Shown here: one piece after another, positions 1-5,013 of the stretch
Numbering within the stretch: the stretch's first letter is position 1
Layout: every line of letters begins with the position of its first letter
Program-made: the position numbers and the translations under genes
Origin: Angelakisella sp.
GTDB lineage: Bacteria; Bacillota; Clostridia; Oscillospirales; Ruminococcaceae
Direction: 5' to 3'
Assembly: GCA_013316495.1 (NCBI GenBank)
Contig: WSMP01000097.1
Coordinates: forward strand, 1-5,998
DNA length: 5,998 nucleotides
Notes under the pieces: model-generated
Database searches by the model: none
What the model saw: the letters and a program-made list of their open reading frames with translations, nothing else
What the model was told of the DNA's origin: nothing

Positions 1-84
1 GGAGGAGGCGGGGGCGCCCCCGGAGCACCCGGCCAGGGACAGCGCAAGGACCAGGGCAAGGACAAAGGAAAACAGCTTTTTCAT
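1..84 (-). CDS. N-terminus of a lipoprotein (partial)
   Basis: The first 28 codons of a minus-strand gene are visible; the rest lies beyond the left edge. The peptide begins MKKLFSFVLALVLALSLAGC and continues with Ser, Gly, Ala and Pro residues. It is a classic lipoprotein signal: KK n-region, hydrophobic core, then an L-A-G-C lipobox with Cys at residue 20, which would be lipidated and anchored on the outer face of the membrane. An AAAGGAG ribosome binding site (94-100) sits 9 nt before the ATG. It follows the Crp/Fnr-type regulator by 57 bp in the same direction, so the two may be cotranscribed. Many clostridial lipoproteins starting this way are ABC-transporter solute-binding proteins, but no part of the mature domain is visible here, so that is only a guess. 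Confidence 0.85.
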   Translation of the reverse strand, partial: MKKLFSFVLALVLALSLAGCSGGAPASS

Positions 85-141
85 GATATAAAACTCCTTT
101 TTGTGAGGTGATAAGACTTTCCCATAGCGGTGCGGGCCGCG
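85..141 (-). other. Short regulator-to-lipoprotein gap
   Basis: This 57-bp spacer between the regulator stop codon and the lipoprotein start holds the lipoprotein ribosome binding site. I see no terminator hairpin with a T-run and no convincing promoter, which supports read-through from the regulator gene. Confidence 0.5.
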
Positions 142-795
142 TTATTCCAAAGAGGCGTCAGGGGGCGATAGAAGGAGGATGCGCTTTCCCTCCCGCCGGA
201 TGCGCCCCTCCGCCTCCAGGGTCTCCAAGGCCCGGTAGAGGGAGGCGCGGCCCAGGTTCAGCGCCCGTGCCAGCTGGCTGTAGCCACCGGCTACCTCCAC
301 CGCGTCCCCCTGTTGGGCAGCCAGCAGATGGCGGTACAGGGTCTCTTGGGCGTTGGGGGCGGTGAAGCTGTCGATTTTCCGGTTCAGGAACCGGATGCGC
401 TGGGATAGGAAGGCGATGTAGGCCACGGCGGAGGCGGGGTGCTGGGCAAAAAGCCCAGTGAGCCATTGCCCGGAGAGAAAAACCAGGGCGGAGGGGGTCT
501 TTGCCATCACCGTGGTGACGTAGTCCTCCGCCGGGCAGAAGATAGCCGCCGCCCCAAAGCACTGCCCCGGCCCCAAGGTGTTGAGGAGCAGTTCCTTCCC
601 CTTAAGCACCGAAAGGCTCCCCTCCAGCACCACCCCCATGGCCTGCCGGAACTCCTGGCGGCTGTAAATCACCGCCCCAGGGGGGTACCGCTCTACCGTA
701 AGACCGGCGGCGAGGGCCGCCAGTTCCTCCGGGGAAAGGTTCCGGAAGAGAAAGAACTGGGACAGTAAGCGCAGATGGTCAGGGGAAAGGGACAT
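142..795 (-). CDS. Crp/Fnr family transcriptional regulator
   Basis: A 217-aa protein, the usual length for the family. Residues about 12-125 form a cyclic-nucleotide-binding-like beta-roll (VERYPPGAVIYSRQE, VVLEGSLSVLKG, LGPGQCFGAAAIF). Residues about 125-142 are the long dimerisation helix, and residues about 150-212 a winged helix-turn-helix with recognition helix around GRASLYRALETLE and wing EGRIRREGKRILLL. The Arg of the cAMP-binding cassette is absent (the segment reads AEDYVTTV), so cAMP is unlikely to be the ligand. The only cysteines (79 and 87) do not form the Fnr four-Cys iron-sulfur motif. I chose the ATG at 795 because a GGAG lies 8 nt upstream; an in-frame ATG at 819 lies inside the operator, only a few nt from the expected transcript start. 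The gene probably represses itself and may control the lipoprotein gene downstream. The effector is unknown. Confidence 0.9.
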   Translation of the reverse strand: MSLSPDHLRLLSQFFLFRNLSPEELAALAAGLTVERYPPGAVIYSRQEFRQAMGVVLEGSLSVLKGKELLLNTLGPGQCFGAAAIFCPAEDYVTTVMAKTPSALVFLSGQWLTGLFAQHPASAVAYIAFLSQRIRFLNRKIDSFTAPNAQETLYRHLLAAQQGDAVEVAGGYSQLARALNLGRASLYRALETLEAEGRIRREGKRILLLSPPDASLE

Positions 796-808
796 GGCAA
801 GCGCTCCA

Positions 809-830
809 ATCTGTATCATTTGAGACAGAT
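809..830. promoter_or_regulatory. Crp/Fnr-type operator palindrome
   Basis: A 22-bp inverted repeat pairs at 9 of 11 positions. The left half on the plus strand reads ATCTGTATCAT and the right half TTGAGACAGAT. The size and the TGT...ACA outer bases resemble Crp/Fnr-family sites (TGTGA-N6-TCACA, TTGAT-N4-ATCAA). It begins 3 bp downstream of the -10 box of the regulator promoter and covers the expected transcript start, a position that normally gives repression. Confidence 0.75.
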
Positions 831-833
831 TTT

Positions 834-862
834 ATTATACTGTGTTCCGGAAAAGCTGTCAA
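834..862 (-). promoter_or_regulatory. Sigma-A promoter of the Crp/Fnr-type gene
   Basis: On the minus strand a perfect TTGACA (862-857) is separated by 17 bp from a perfect TATAAT (839-834). Transcription should start near 827, giving a leader of about 30 nt before the ATG at 795. It is the strongest-looking promoter in the window, as expected for a promoter held in check by a repressor. Confidence 0.88.
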
Positions 863-876
863 GGGGGTTCCTTGTC

Positions 877-1038
877 GGGAGTGGTCAAATGCGGTTTTTA
901 TGCCAATCCGGGCTGCCGCCCATCCCCGCCTTCTTTTTCTTCTTGCAAAAGAAGAAAAAGAAGCAAAAAGAAGAATGACAAAAGGTTTCAATAACACAGC
1001 AAACTTAATAGGAAAATCTGTGTGATTTGACCACTCCC
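877..1038. repeat. Element with 14-bp perfect inverted ends (MITE-like)
   Basis: The sequence GGGAGTGGTCAAAT at 877-890 returns as its exact reverse complement at 1025-1038, enclosing 134 bp with no coding capacity. Inside are a 15-bp-stem hairpin (930-963) and a smaller inverted repeat (ACACAG at 994-999, CTGTGT at 1018-1023). The right half is strongly A-rich against a GC-rich background, suggesting a separate origin. I could not identify a target-site duplication at the outer edges. A MITE or other dispersed intergenic repeat is the best guess. Confidence 0.55.
930..963. repeat. Purine/pyrimidine hairpin with GCAA loop
   Basis: A perfect 15-bp inverted repeat has arms 930-944 (CTTCTTTTTCTTCTT) and 949-963, with a four-base GCAA loop, a GNRA tetraloop in RNA. 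One arm is all pyrimidine and the other all purine. It lies inside the inverted-repeat-bounded element. The plus-strand right arm is followed by A-rich, not T-rich, sequence, so it is not a standard terminator on that strand. Its role is unknown. Confidence 0.7.
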
Positions 1039-1056
1039 CACCTGCCAGAAACGTTC

Positions 1057-1101
1057 AAACTGCGCAGTTTTTGTGCTCTCAAAAACATCCCACCGGGATG
1101 T
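1057..1101. repeat. Chain of three adjoining or overlapping inverted repeats
   Basis: Three short inverted repeats are chained: a 14-bp palindrome AAACTGCGCAGTTT (1057-1070); GTTTTTG (1067-1073) with CAAAAAC (1080-1086); and ACATCCC (1085-1091) with GGGATGT (1095-1101). Neighbouring stems share bases, so as RNA they could not all form at once. This may be alternative folding or simply a repetitive element. Confidence 0.5.
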
Positions 1102-1118
1102 TGCGGGGTGCCTCTGGT

Positions 1119-1146
1119 GGGCGAGACTCCGGGGGCACCCCGGCGG
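1119..1146 (+). repeat. 28-bp direct repeat, copy 1
   Basis: This copy is identical to 1224-1251. Each copy carries an internal stem CCGGGG-GCA-CCCCGG. Flanking bases differ immediately outside the repeat, so its limits are sharp. Confidence 0.85.
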
Positions 1147-1223
1147 CCTTCGGCCCCGCAAACTAAGACTCCAGGCAGTGGCTTGCGCCCCTTTGGAGGG
1201 TTAAGGCCCCTTAGGGCCGGGTA

Positions 1224-1251
1224 GGGCGAGACTCCGGGGGCACCCCGGCGG
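1224..1251 (+). repeat. 28-bp direct repeat, copy 2
   Basis: Exact second copy, 105 bp after the first. Between the two lies GC-rich sequence with small hairpins, for example GGCCC (1205-1209) with GGGCC (1214-1218). Two copies alone do not make a CRISPR array. Confidence 0.85.
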
Positions 1252-1290
1252 GGTCTGGTCTTTTCCTCGAATCTGTAGTAAAATAAAGAG

Positions 1291-1311
1291 CGGCGGAGGA
1301 CTGCTCCGCCG
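1291..1311 (+). promoter_or_regulatory. Leader hairpin before the phosphoesterase gene
   Basis: CGGCGGAG (1291-1298) pairs perfectly with CTCCGCCG (1304-1311) around a 5-nt loop. It ends only 2 nt before the AAAGGGGA ribosome binding site (1313-1320). It has no T-run, so it is more likely a transcript-stabilising or translation-affecting 5' structure than a terminator. Confidence 0.45.
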
Positions 1312-1327
1312 GAAAGGGGAAGTGGTG

Positions 1328-2182
1328 ATGGCGGGGAAAAAGGAGCTCCGGCCCTGGCTTTTGGGAGGGACGCTGTTGGGCGCCCTGGTGCTGCCGGGGC
1401 TGTATAACGGACTTACGGTCCGCCGGTATCGGCTGCCCACAGGGCGATTTGCCTGTCCGATTCGCATCGCCCTGGTTTCCGACCTCCACGCCTGCAAGCA
1501 TGGGGAGGAGGAGCGGCAGCTGATCGAGACCATCCACCGGGAAAAGCCGGAGCTGCTGCTGATGGCCGGGGATATCTTCGACCACCGGCAGGACATACGC
1601 AATGTGGAGTGTTTCCTGCGGGGGGTGGCGGGGAGGTATCCCTGCTACTACGTCACCGGGAACCATGAATATTGGCACAAGGGCAAGGCCCTCCCCGGCG
1701 ATATGGCGCTGCTGGCGCGGTACGGGGTGCGCCGCCTTTCCGGGGAGATGGTGACGGTGACAGTAAAGGGCCAGGCCTTGAACCTTTGCGGGGTGGACGA
1801 CCCGGACGCCTCCGCTGTCCACCCGGCCTGCAACGGCGGGAATAGCCGCAGCTTTTTGCAGCAGCTGGCCCATGTGGGGACCCAGCCCCGCAACGGGAAC
1901 TACACCATCCTGCTTTCCCACCGCCCGGAGCCCTTTCGCTTCTACGCCTGCTACGGCTTCGACCTGGCCCTCTGCGGCCACGCCCACGGCGGCCAGTGGC
2001 GCATCCCCGGCCTGCTTAACGGCCTCTACGCCCCTCACCAGGGGCTTTTCCCCAAATACGCCGGGGGGAGATATCTAAAAGGGGGGACCACCATGATTGT
2101 CAGCCGGGGGCTGGCCAGGGAGAACACCCGTGTTCCCCGCTTTTACGACCCCCCGGAGCTGGTGATTGTGGATCTGGCATAG
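1328..2182 (+). CDS. YkuE-like membrane-anchored metallophosphoesterase
   Basis: A 284-aa calcineurin-like phosphoesterase, normal length for the YkuE/LpxH-related group. All dinuclear-metal motifs are visible: SDLH (D52, H54), GDIFD (D82), GNHE (N112, H113), LLSH (H198) and GHAH (H218, H220). After the last motif comes the GGQWRIPG...LYAPHQGLFPKYAGG tail typical of YkuE-type proteins. Residues about 9-27 are a hydrophobic N-terminal segment with a preceding KKELR, likely a signal anchor or uncleaved signal; the catalytic domain would then face outside. The substrate is unknown; family members cleave phosphodiester or pyrophosphate bonds, often in lipids. I chose ATG at 1328 over GTG at 1322 or 1325 because AAAGGGGA at 1313-1320 is spaced 7 nt from it. 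It is followed 22 bp later by a 152-aa gene, probably in the same transcript. Confidence 0.92.
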   Translation: MAGKKELRPWLLGGTLLGALVLPGLYNGLTVRRYRLPTGRFACPIRIALVSDLHACKHGEEERQLIETIHREKPELLLMAGDIFDHRQDIRNVECFLRGVAGRYPCYYVTGNHEYWHKGKALPGDMALLARYGVRRLSGEMVTVTVKGQALNLCGVDDPDASAVHPACNGGNSRSFLQQLAHVGTQPRNGNYTILLSHRPEPFRFYACYGFDLALCGHAHGGQWRIPGLLNGLYAPHQGLFPKYAGGRYLKGGTTMIVSRGLARENTRVPRFYDPPELVIVDLA

Positions 2183-2204
2183 AAATAGAATGGAGGGAGC
2201 GGGG

Positions 2205-2663
2205 ATGGAGGAGCTGCTTGCCTGTGTCTTTTTGTACCGGGAGGGGCTTTTGCCGGAGGAGGACTGCCGGAAGAAGGTGGATGAGCTCTTCCTGGCGGAC
2301 CCAGAAAACGACTTCCTGCTGGAGCTGGAATGGAACCTCCAAAGCATGAAGGAGGTGGGGGTCCGGGTTTGGGTATATTGCGGCGCCCACAGGGCCGCCC
2401 TTTCCGACGAGGTCTTTGGCCGCTTCCTGATGGCCCGTCTCCGGGAGGTTTACCAGCAGGAGGGGCTGGACCTTTACACCTTCGCCAGGCGGATGTACAG
2501 CCTTTGGGAGGGGCTGCCCCCCTGGCTCCAGAATGTCCAGCCCTTTTGGACCCTCTGTTACGCCGACGATCCCCTCTCCTGGGGGGACGAGGCCCAAACC
2601 AGGGAGCTTTACCAGTGGATGCTGGATTACTACGAGAAAGAGGATTCTACCTCCAGCCAATAA
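2205..2663 (+). CDS. Hypothetical protein, 152 aa
   Basis: I do not recognise this protein. It begins MEELLACVFLYREGLLPEED and is acidic, rich in Leu, Glu, Trp and Tyr and apparently mostly helical. It has no signal peptide or membrane span, so it is probably cytoplasmic. It has an ExLACVFLY-type amphipathic start, aromatic clusters (VWVYCG; PPWLQNVQPFW) and a charged C-terminus ending KEDSTSSQ. The start at 2205 is chosen because GGAGGG (2192-2197) lies 7 nt upstream; in-frame starts at 2166 and 2190 lack a site. The 22-bp gap after the phosphoesterase stop supports an operon. Codon use is GC-rich like its neighbours and the frame is intact, so I consider it a real gene. Confidence 0.8.
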   Translation: MEELLACVFLYREGLLPEEDCRKKVDELFLADPENDFLLELEWNLQSMKEVGVRVWVYCGAHRAALSDEVFGRFLMARLREVYQQEGLDLYTFARRMYSLWEGLPPWLQNVQPFWTLCYADDPLSWGDEAQTRELYQWMLDYYEKEDSTSSQ

Positions 2664-2827
2664 GAACCTGTATTCACAACCGTTCAACGCAGTCAGGCCA
2701 GGGCTTTTTCCGACCTGCTACGTTAAAAATCCTTGCAATACACCAAGTATTGACTGCGGATTTTTGCCTTGCAGGACGAAAAAATCCCTCGCCCTGCCCG
2801 CATTGTCCGGTTATGAATACAGGTTCT
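2663..2827. repeat. 165-bp imperfect inverted-repeat (MITE-like) element
   Basis: The outer arms, 2663-2682 and 2808-2827, are complementary over 20 bp with one C/T difference (a G-U pair as RNA). Complementarity continues inward: CCTGC 2714-2718 with GCAGG 2771-2775, AAAAATCC 2725-2732 with GGATTTTT 2758-2765, and CAATAC 2736-2741 with GTATTG 2747-2752 around a 5-nt loop. The whole unit can therefore fold into one long hairpin centred near 2744. TAAGAA occurs at both ends (2661-2666 and 2827-2832), overlapping the arms, and may be a target duplication. There is no open frame inside, so it would need a transposase elsewhere. It separates the 152-aa gene from the 66-aa gene. Confidence 0.75.
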
Positions 2828-2845
2828 AAGAAAGGAGCCTTTGCT

Positions 2846-3046
2846 GTGGAAAAATTTGTCCCCTTTGAAAAGCTCTCCAAGCGAAAAAAGCGGGAGCTGA
2901 ACGCCAGAAAACGGAGAAGCTGGAACGGCCTGGATCCGGTCACCCGCAGACCCCCGGACCCCAAGGCCTACAACCGGCGAAAAGCGCCCCGGTGGCAGGA
3001 GGAGCCGCCGGAGCGTTTTTTTGTTGGTGCAGATGGTGCTAGATAA
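2846..3046 (+). CDS. Small basic protein, 66 aa
   Basis: A highly charged, basic protein beginning MEKFVPFEKLSKRKKRELNA (GTG start), followed by an Arg-rich stretch, a W-N-G-L-D-P-V-T-R segment and PKAYNRRKAPRW. It resembles small conserved clostridial proteins of unknown function that share an 'EKLSK...NPVTRK...YNRKKARKW' layout; I recognise this from general memory, not from a search. It has no signal peptide; the basic charge would fit nucleic-acid or ribosome binding, but that is a guess. The GTG at 2846 is preceded by AAAGGAG (2831-2837) at 8 nt; an in-frame ATG at 2813 lies inside the repeat arm and is rejected. The last codons contain a terminator-like hairpin and T-run. The stop overlaps the convergent gene by 8 bp. 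Confidence 0.72.
   Translation: MEKFVPFEKLSKRKKRELNARKRRSWNGLDPVTRRPPDPKAYNRRKAPRWQEEPPERFFVGADGAR
2989..3022 (+). terminator. Terminator-like hairpin inside the 66-aa gene
   Basis: CCGGTGGC (2989-2996) pairs with GCCGCCGG (3004-3011), with one G-U pair and a 7-nt loop. Four bases later comes a run of seven T (3016-3022). The stop codon of the gene lies 22 nt further on, so efficient termination here would yield an mRNA lacking a stop codon. It may be a weak terminator for the cluster or a chance result of the Arg-Phe-Phe codons. Confidence 0.4.
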
Positions 3047-4787
3047 GCAGCCGCACCGTGACGATGCGATCCCAGGTGTTGCGGCCGATGATGCCATCCG
3101 CCGGAAGGCCGAAGAGGTTTTGGAAGGCCACCACCGCCCGCCGGGTGGCAGGGCCAAAGATGCCGTCTATGGATACAGAGGGGATGTTGTACCGCTGGCT
3201 GATGGTCCGCAGGTACTCCTGCATAAGGCGCACATTGTCCCCGCGGCTCCCCTCCCGGAGCAGCACGCCGGGGTAGGGGACCACCAGACCGCTGGTGTTG
3301 GCAATGCCCATAAAGACATTGTAGAGGCTGTTCCAGGTGGCAGGGCCGATGATCCCATCTGCCGCCAGGCCAAACCGCTTCTGGAAGTCGATAACCGCGT
3401 TTTTGGTGGCGGGGCCGAAGATGCCGTCCGGCTGGATGGGGCGCACCGAATAGTAGTAGTTGGAGATGACCCGGAGGAAGTACTGAGCCAGGCGCACATA
3501 GGGGCCCCGGTCCCCCTCCCGGTAGACGCCGCTGGGACGGGTCTCCGGCAGGGGCTCGCTTTCTCCCCCCAGCTCGGCCAGGCGGGTGACCGCTACATAG
3601 ATGTTGGAGATGCGGTTCCAGGTGCCCCGGCCAACGATGCCGTCCTGGGTGAGGTTGAAGATTCGCTGGAAGGCCAGCACCGCCGCCCGCGTGTTGCTGC
3701 CGAAGATGCCGTCCACTGGGGAGATGGCCGGAATGGCCGGGTAGTTGCGGCGGATGCGGTTGAGCTGCCGCTGAATGGTGCGCACCGCGTTCCCCCGGCT
3801 CCCTGTCTGGAGGGGGGAGCCAGGATAGGAGCTTGCAATGTTGCGCACCTGGGTGGCCTGGACCAGCTCCACATCGCCATAGTACCGCCGGAGGATGTTG
3901 ATGGGATAGTAGCCGTTTTCCGCCAGGGAGACGGTGCCCCACTGGGAAAGGCCGGCGCAGGTGACGGTGGTGCCGCTGCAATATTCGGCAAAGAGGGGGT
4001 TGAGGGCGCCGGGACGCCGGATGTAGGTGGTGAAAATCTCGTCCACAATGCGGCTGATGTTGGTGAAGATATTCCGCCCAGGGATGTAGTACTGGTCATA
4101 GCCGGTGTGGTTGGTGATGTTGAAGCTGTATCCCCGGCTGGGATACCATTCGGTGAAAACCCGGTTGAGAGCGAAGGAGATTTGGGCGTAGATGTTGGCC
4201 CGGATGGCGTTTTCCGGCCAGGTGGGGTAGATTTCGCTGCTGGCGACATTTTTGATGTAGTGGGCGAAGTCCACCGTCACGTTCTGGGCGGAGGCGTTGC
4301 TGGGGGCCCCCAGGTGGACGGTGATGTACCGGGGGATATAGACGGTATCCAGCACCTGTCCGACGGGGATATCGCCCTCCGGGCCGATGGGCTGCTGCTC
4401 CGGGATGGTGCGCAGGGCGTTGGGGGGAATCTCAAAAACCTCCCCAGGCTCCTGCTCCCGGCCCACCGGCTGGGGGTTCAGCTCCAGGGGAACCACCGAT
4501 TCCACCCCGGCAAAGACCTGGATGCCCCGGATGGTCACCGGGGAAAAGCCCTCTGCCAACACCTGGGCGTCGTAGAGCCCGTAGGGGAGCCCCTCGTAAT
4601 TGGGGTCCAGGCTTGCCTCCTGGGGCGGGGCACAGACCCGGAAGGGCGGGGTGCGTCCGGAGATATTGGTGATAAAGGTGGTCCGCCGCCCGGTGCGGGG
4701 GTCGGTTAGGATTACGGTGGCGCCTGGCACCGGCGTGGCCTCCCGCCCGGAATAAAGCTGGAAAACCAGCGTAGAGGATCTCTGCAT
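3039..4787 (-). CDS. SpoIID-like protein with three peptidoglycan-binding repeats
   Basis: A 582-aa protein. Residues about 4-105 look like a beta-sandwich (carboxypeptidase-regulatory-like: PVPGATVILTDPRTG, LYDAQVLAEGF). A Pro/Glu-rich linker follows (106-150), then a SpoIID/LytB-like domain (about 165-305) with IKNVASSEIYPTWPENAIRA, where Glu185 matches the catalytic acid of SpoIID. Cys270 and Cys277 (YCSGTTVTC) fit its zinc-binding cysteines, and GLSQWGT and ILRRYYG are the end motifs. Three peptidoglycan-binding modules follow at about 323-400, 420-490 and 508-578, each with a D-G-I-F-G-x-x-T and D-G-I-[IV]-G-x-x-T-W pair. SpoIID cleaves stem-peptide-free glycan strands during engulfment. 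No signal peptide is visible, so export or release is unexplained. AAAGGAG (4795-4801) lies 7 nt before the ATG. It is divergent from the secreted-protein gene. A similar architecture is known to me from clostridial 'peptidoglycan-binding proteins'. Confidence 0.88.
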   Translation of the reverse strand: MQRSSTLVFQLYSGREATPVPGATVILTDPRTGRRTTFITNISGRTPPFRVCAPPQEASLDPNYEGLPYGLYDAQVLAEGFSPVTIRGIQVFAGVESVVPLELNPQPVGREQEPGEVFEIPPNALRTIPEQQPIGPEGDIPVGQVLDTVYIPRYITVHLGAPSNASAQNVTVDFAHYIKNVASSEIYPTWPENAIRANIYAQISFALNRVFTEWYPSRGYSFNITNHTGYDQYYIPGRNIFTNISRIVDEIFTTYIRRPGALNPLFAEYCSGTTVTCAGLSQWGTVSLAENGYYPINILRRYYGDVELVQATQVRNIASSYPGSPLQTGSRGNAVRTIQRQLNRIRRNYPAIPAISPVDGIFGSNTRAAVLAFQRIFNLTQDGIVGRGTWNRISNIYVAVTRLAELGGESEPLPETRPSGVYREGDRGPYVRLAQYFLRVISNYYYSVRPIQPDGIFGPATKNAVIDFQKRFGLAADGIIGPATWNSLYNVFMGIANTSGLVVPYPGVLLREGSRGDNVRLMQEYLRTISQRYNIPSVSIDGIFGPATRRAVVAFQNLFGLPADGIIGRNTWDRIVTVRLLI

Positions 4788-4850
4788 GGTAACACTCCTT
4801 TCCCGGCCCCAGCAGGCAGTGGGAGAAGCGCCGGCCGGAACCTTTGCACC

Positions 4851-4879
4851 ATTCTATGCAGAAAATGCCGGTTTGGCAA
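4851..4879 (-). promoter_or_regulatory. Sigma-A promoter of the SpoIID-like gene
   Basis: On the minus strand TTGCCA (4879-4874), a 17-bp spacer and TAGAAT (4856-4851) each differ from consensus by one base. Transcription would start near 4844, leaving a leader of about 57 nt. The -10 box lies within GCATAGAAT, which also resembles a sigma-E -10, but no matching -35 was seen. Confidence 0.7.
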
Positions 4880-4900
4880 AAATTCTGCCCCCCTGGTGGG

Positions 4901-4929
4901 TTGCCATCGGCGGGTTTTTTCAGTATAAT
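4901..4929 (+). promoter_or_regulatory. Sigma-A promoter of the secreted-protein gene
   Basis: TTGCCA (4901-4906), a 17-bp spacer and a perfect TATAAT (4924-4929) on the plus strand. The start would be near 4936, giving an AT-rich leader of about 78 nt. Its -35 box is 21 bp from the divergent gene's -35 box. Confidence 0.8.
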
Positions 4930-5013
4930 AAAAGAAATATCAAACGGTATGCAACAAAAAGCAGGTTTTCATCGTACTTATATATAGAAAACGGATGTGG
5001 AGGTATTAAACCC

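Larger units (their letters stand above)
863..1327. other. Gene-free intergenic region with repeats
   Basis: No credible gene is present in these 465 bp. Small open frames here are low-complexity translations of repeats (poly-Lys/Phe, Pro/Gly-rich) without ribosome binding sites. It contains the 14-bp-TIR element (877-1038), a series of overlapping hairpins (1057-1101), two copies of a 28-bp direct repeat (1119-1146 and 1224-1251) and a leader hairpin (1291-1311). The only promoter hint for the downstream phosphoesterase is TAAAAT at 1279-1284 without a good -35 box. Confidence 0.6.

Noticed and set aside
775..997. Small open frames on both strands with poly-Lys or poly-Phe/Arg stretches
   Set aside because: They translate the 930-963 hairpin and overlap the promoter; the low-complexity peptides reflect the repeat.
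1027..1224. 65-codon plus-strand open frame rich in Pro and Gly
   Set aside because: It is a translation of the inverted-repeat end and the 28-bp repeat, with no ribosome binding site.
1119..1251. Possible CRISPR array
   Set aside because: Only two repeat copies with a 77-bp gap, no further units and no cas genes.
1255..1284. Promoter for the phosphoesterase gene (TAAAAT at 1279-1284)
   Set aside because: No -35 box better than three of six matches at 17-18 bp; too weak to annotate as a feature.
2330..2845. Plus-strand open frame running through the 152-aa gene and the repeat into the 66-aa gene
   Set aside because: Its first part is out of frame with the better-supported 152-aa gene and it crosses the hairpin element; only the segment from the GTG at 2846 has a proper ribosome binding site.
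3021..4709. Long plus-strand open frame (562 codons) opposite the SpoIID-like gene
   Set aside because: Shadow frame of a GC-rich gene: no family motifs, no sensible ribosome binding site, while the minus strand encodes clear domains.
4851..4860. Sporulation sigma-E type -10 (GCATAGAAT) for the SpoIID-like gene
   Set aside because: The -10 resembles it, but no -35 match was found at the right distance, whereas a sigma-A pair fits with a 17-bp spacer. It is not fully excluded.
4786..5013. N-terminal extension of the secreted protein from an ATG at 4786
   Set aside because: It would lie upstream of the promoter at 4901-4929 and would bury the signal peptide; the ATG at 5014 has GGAGG at proper spacing.
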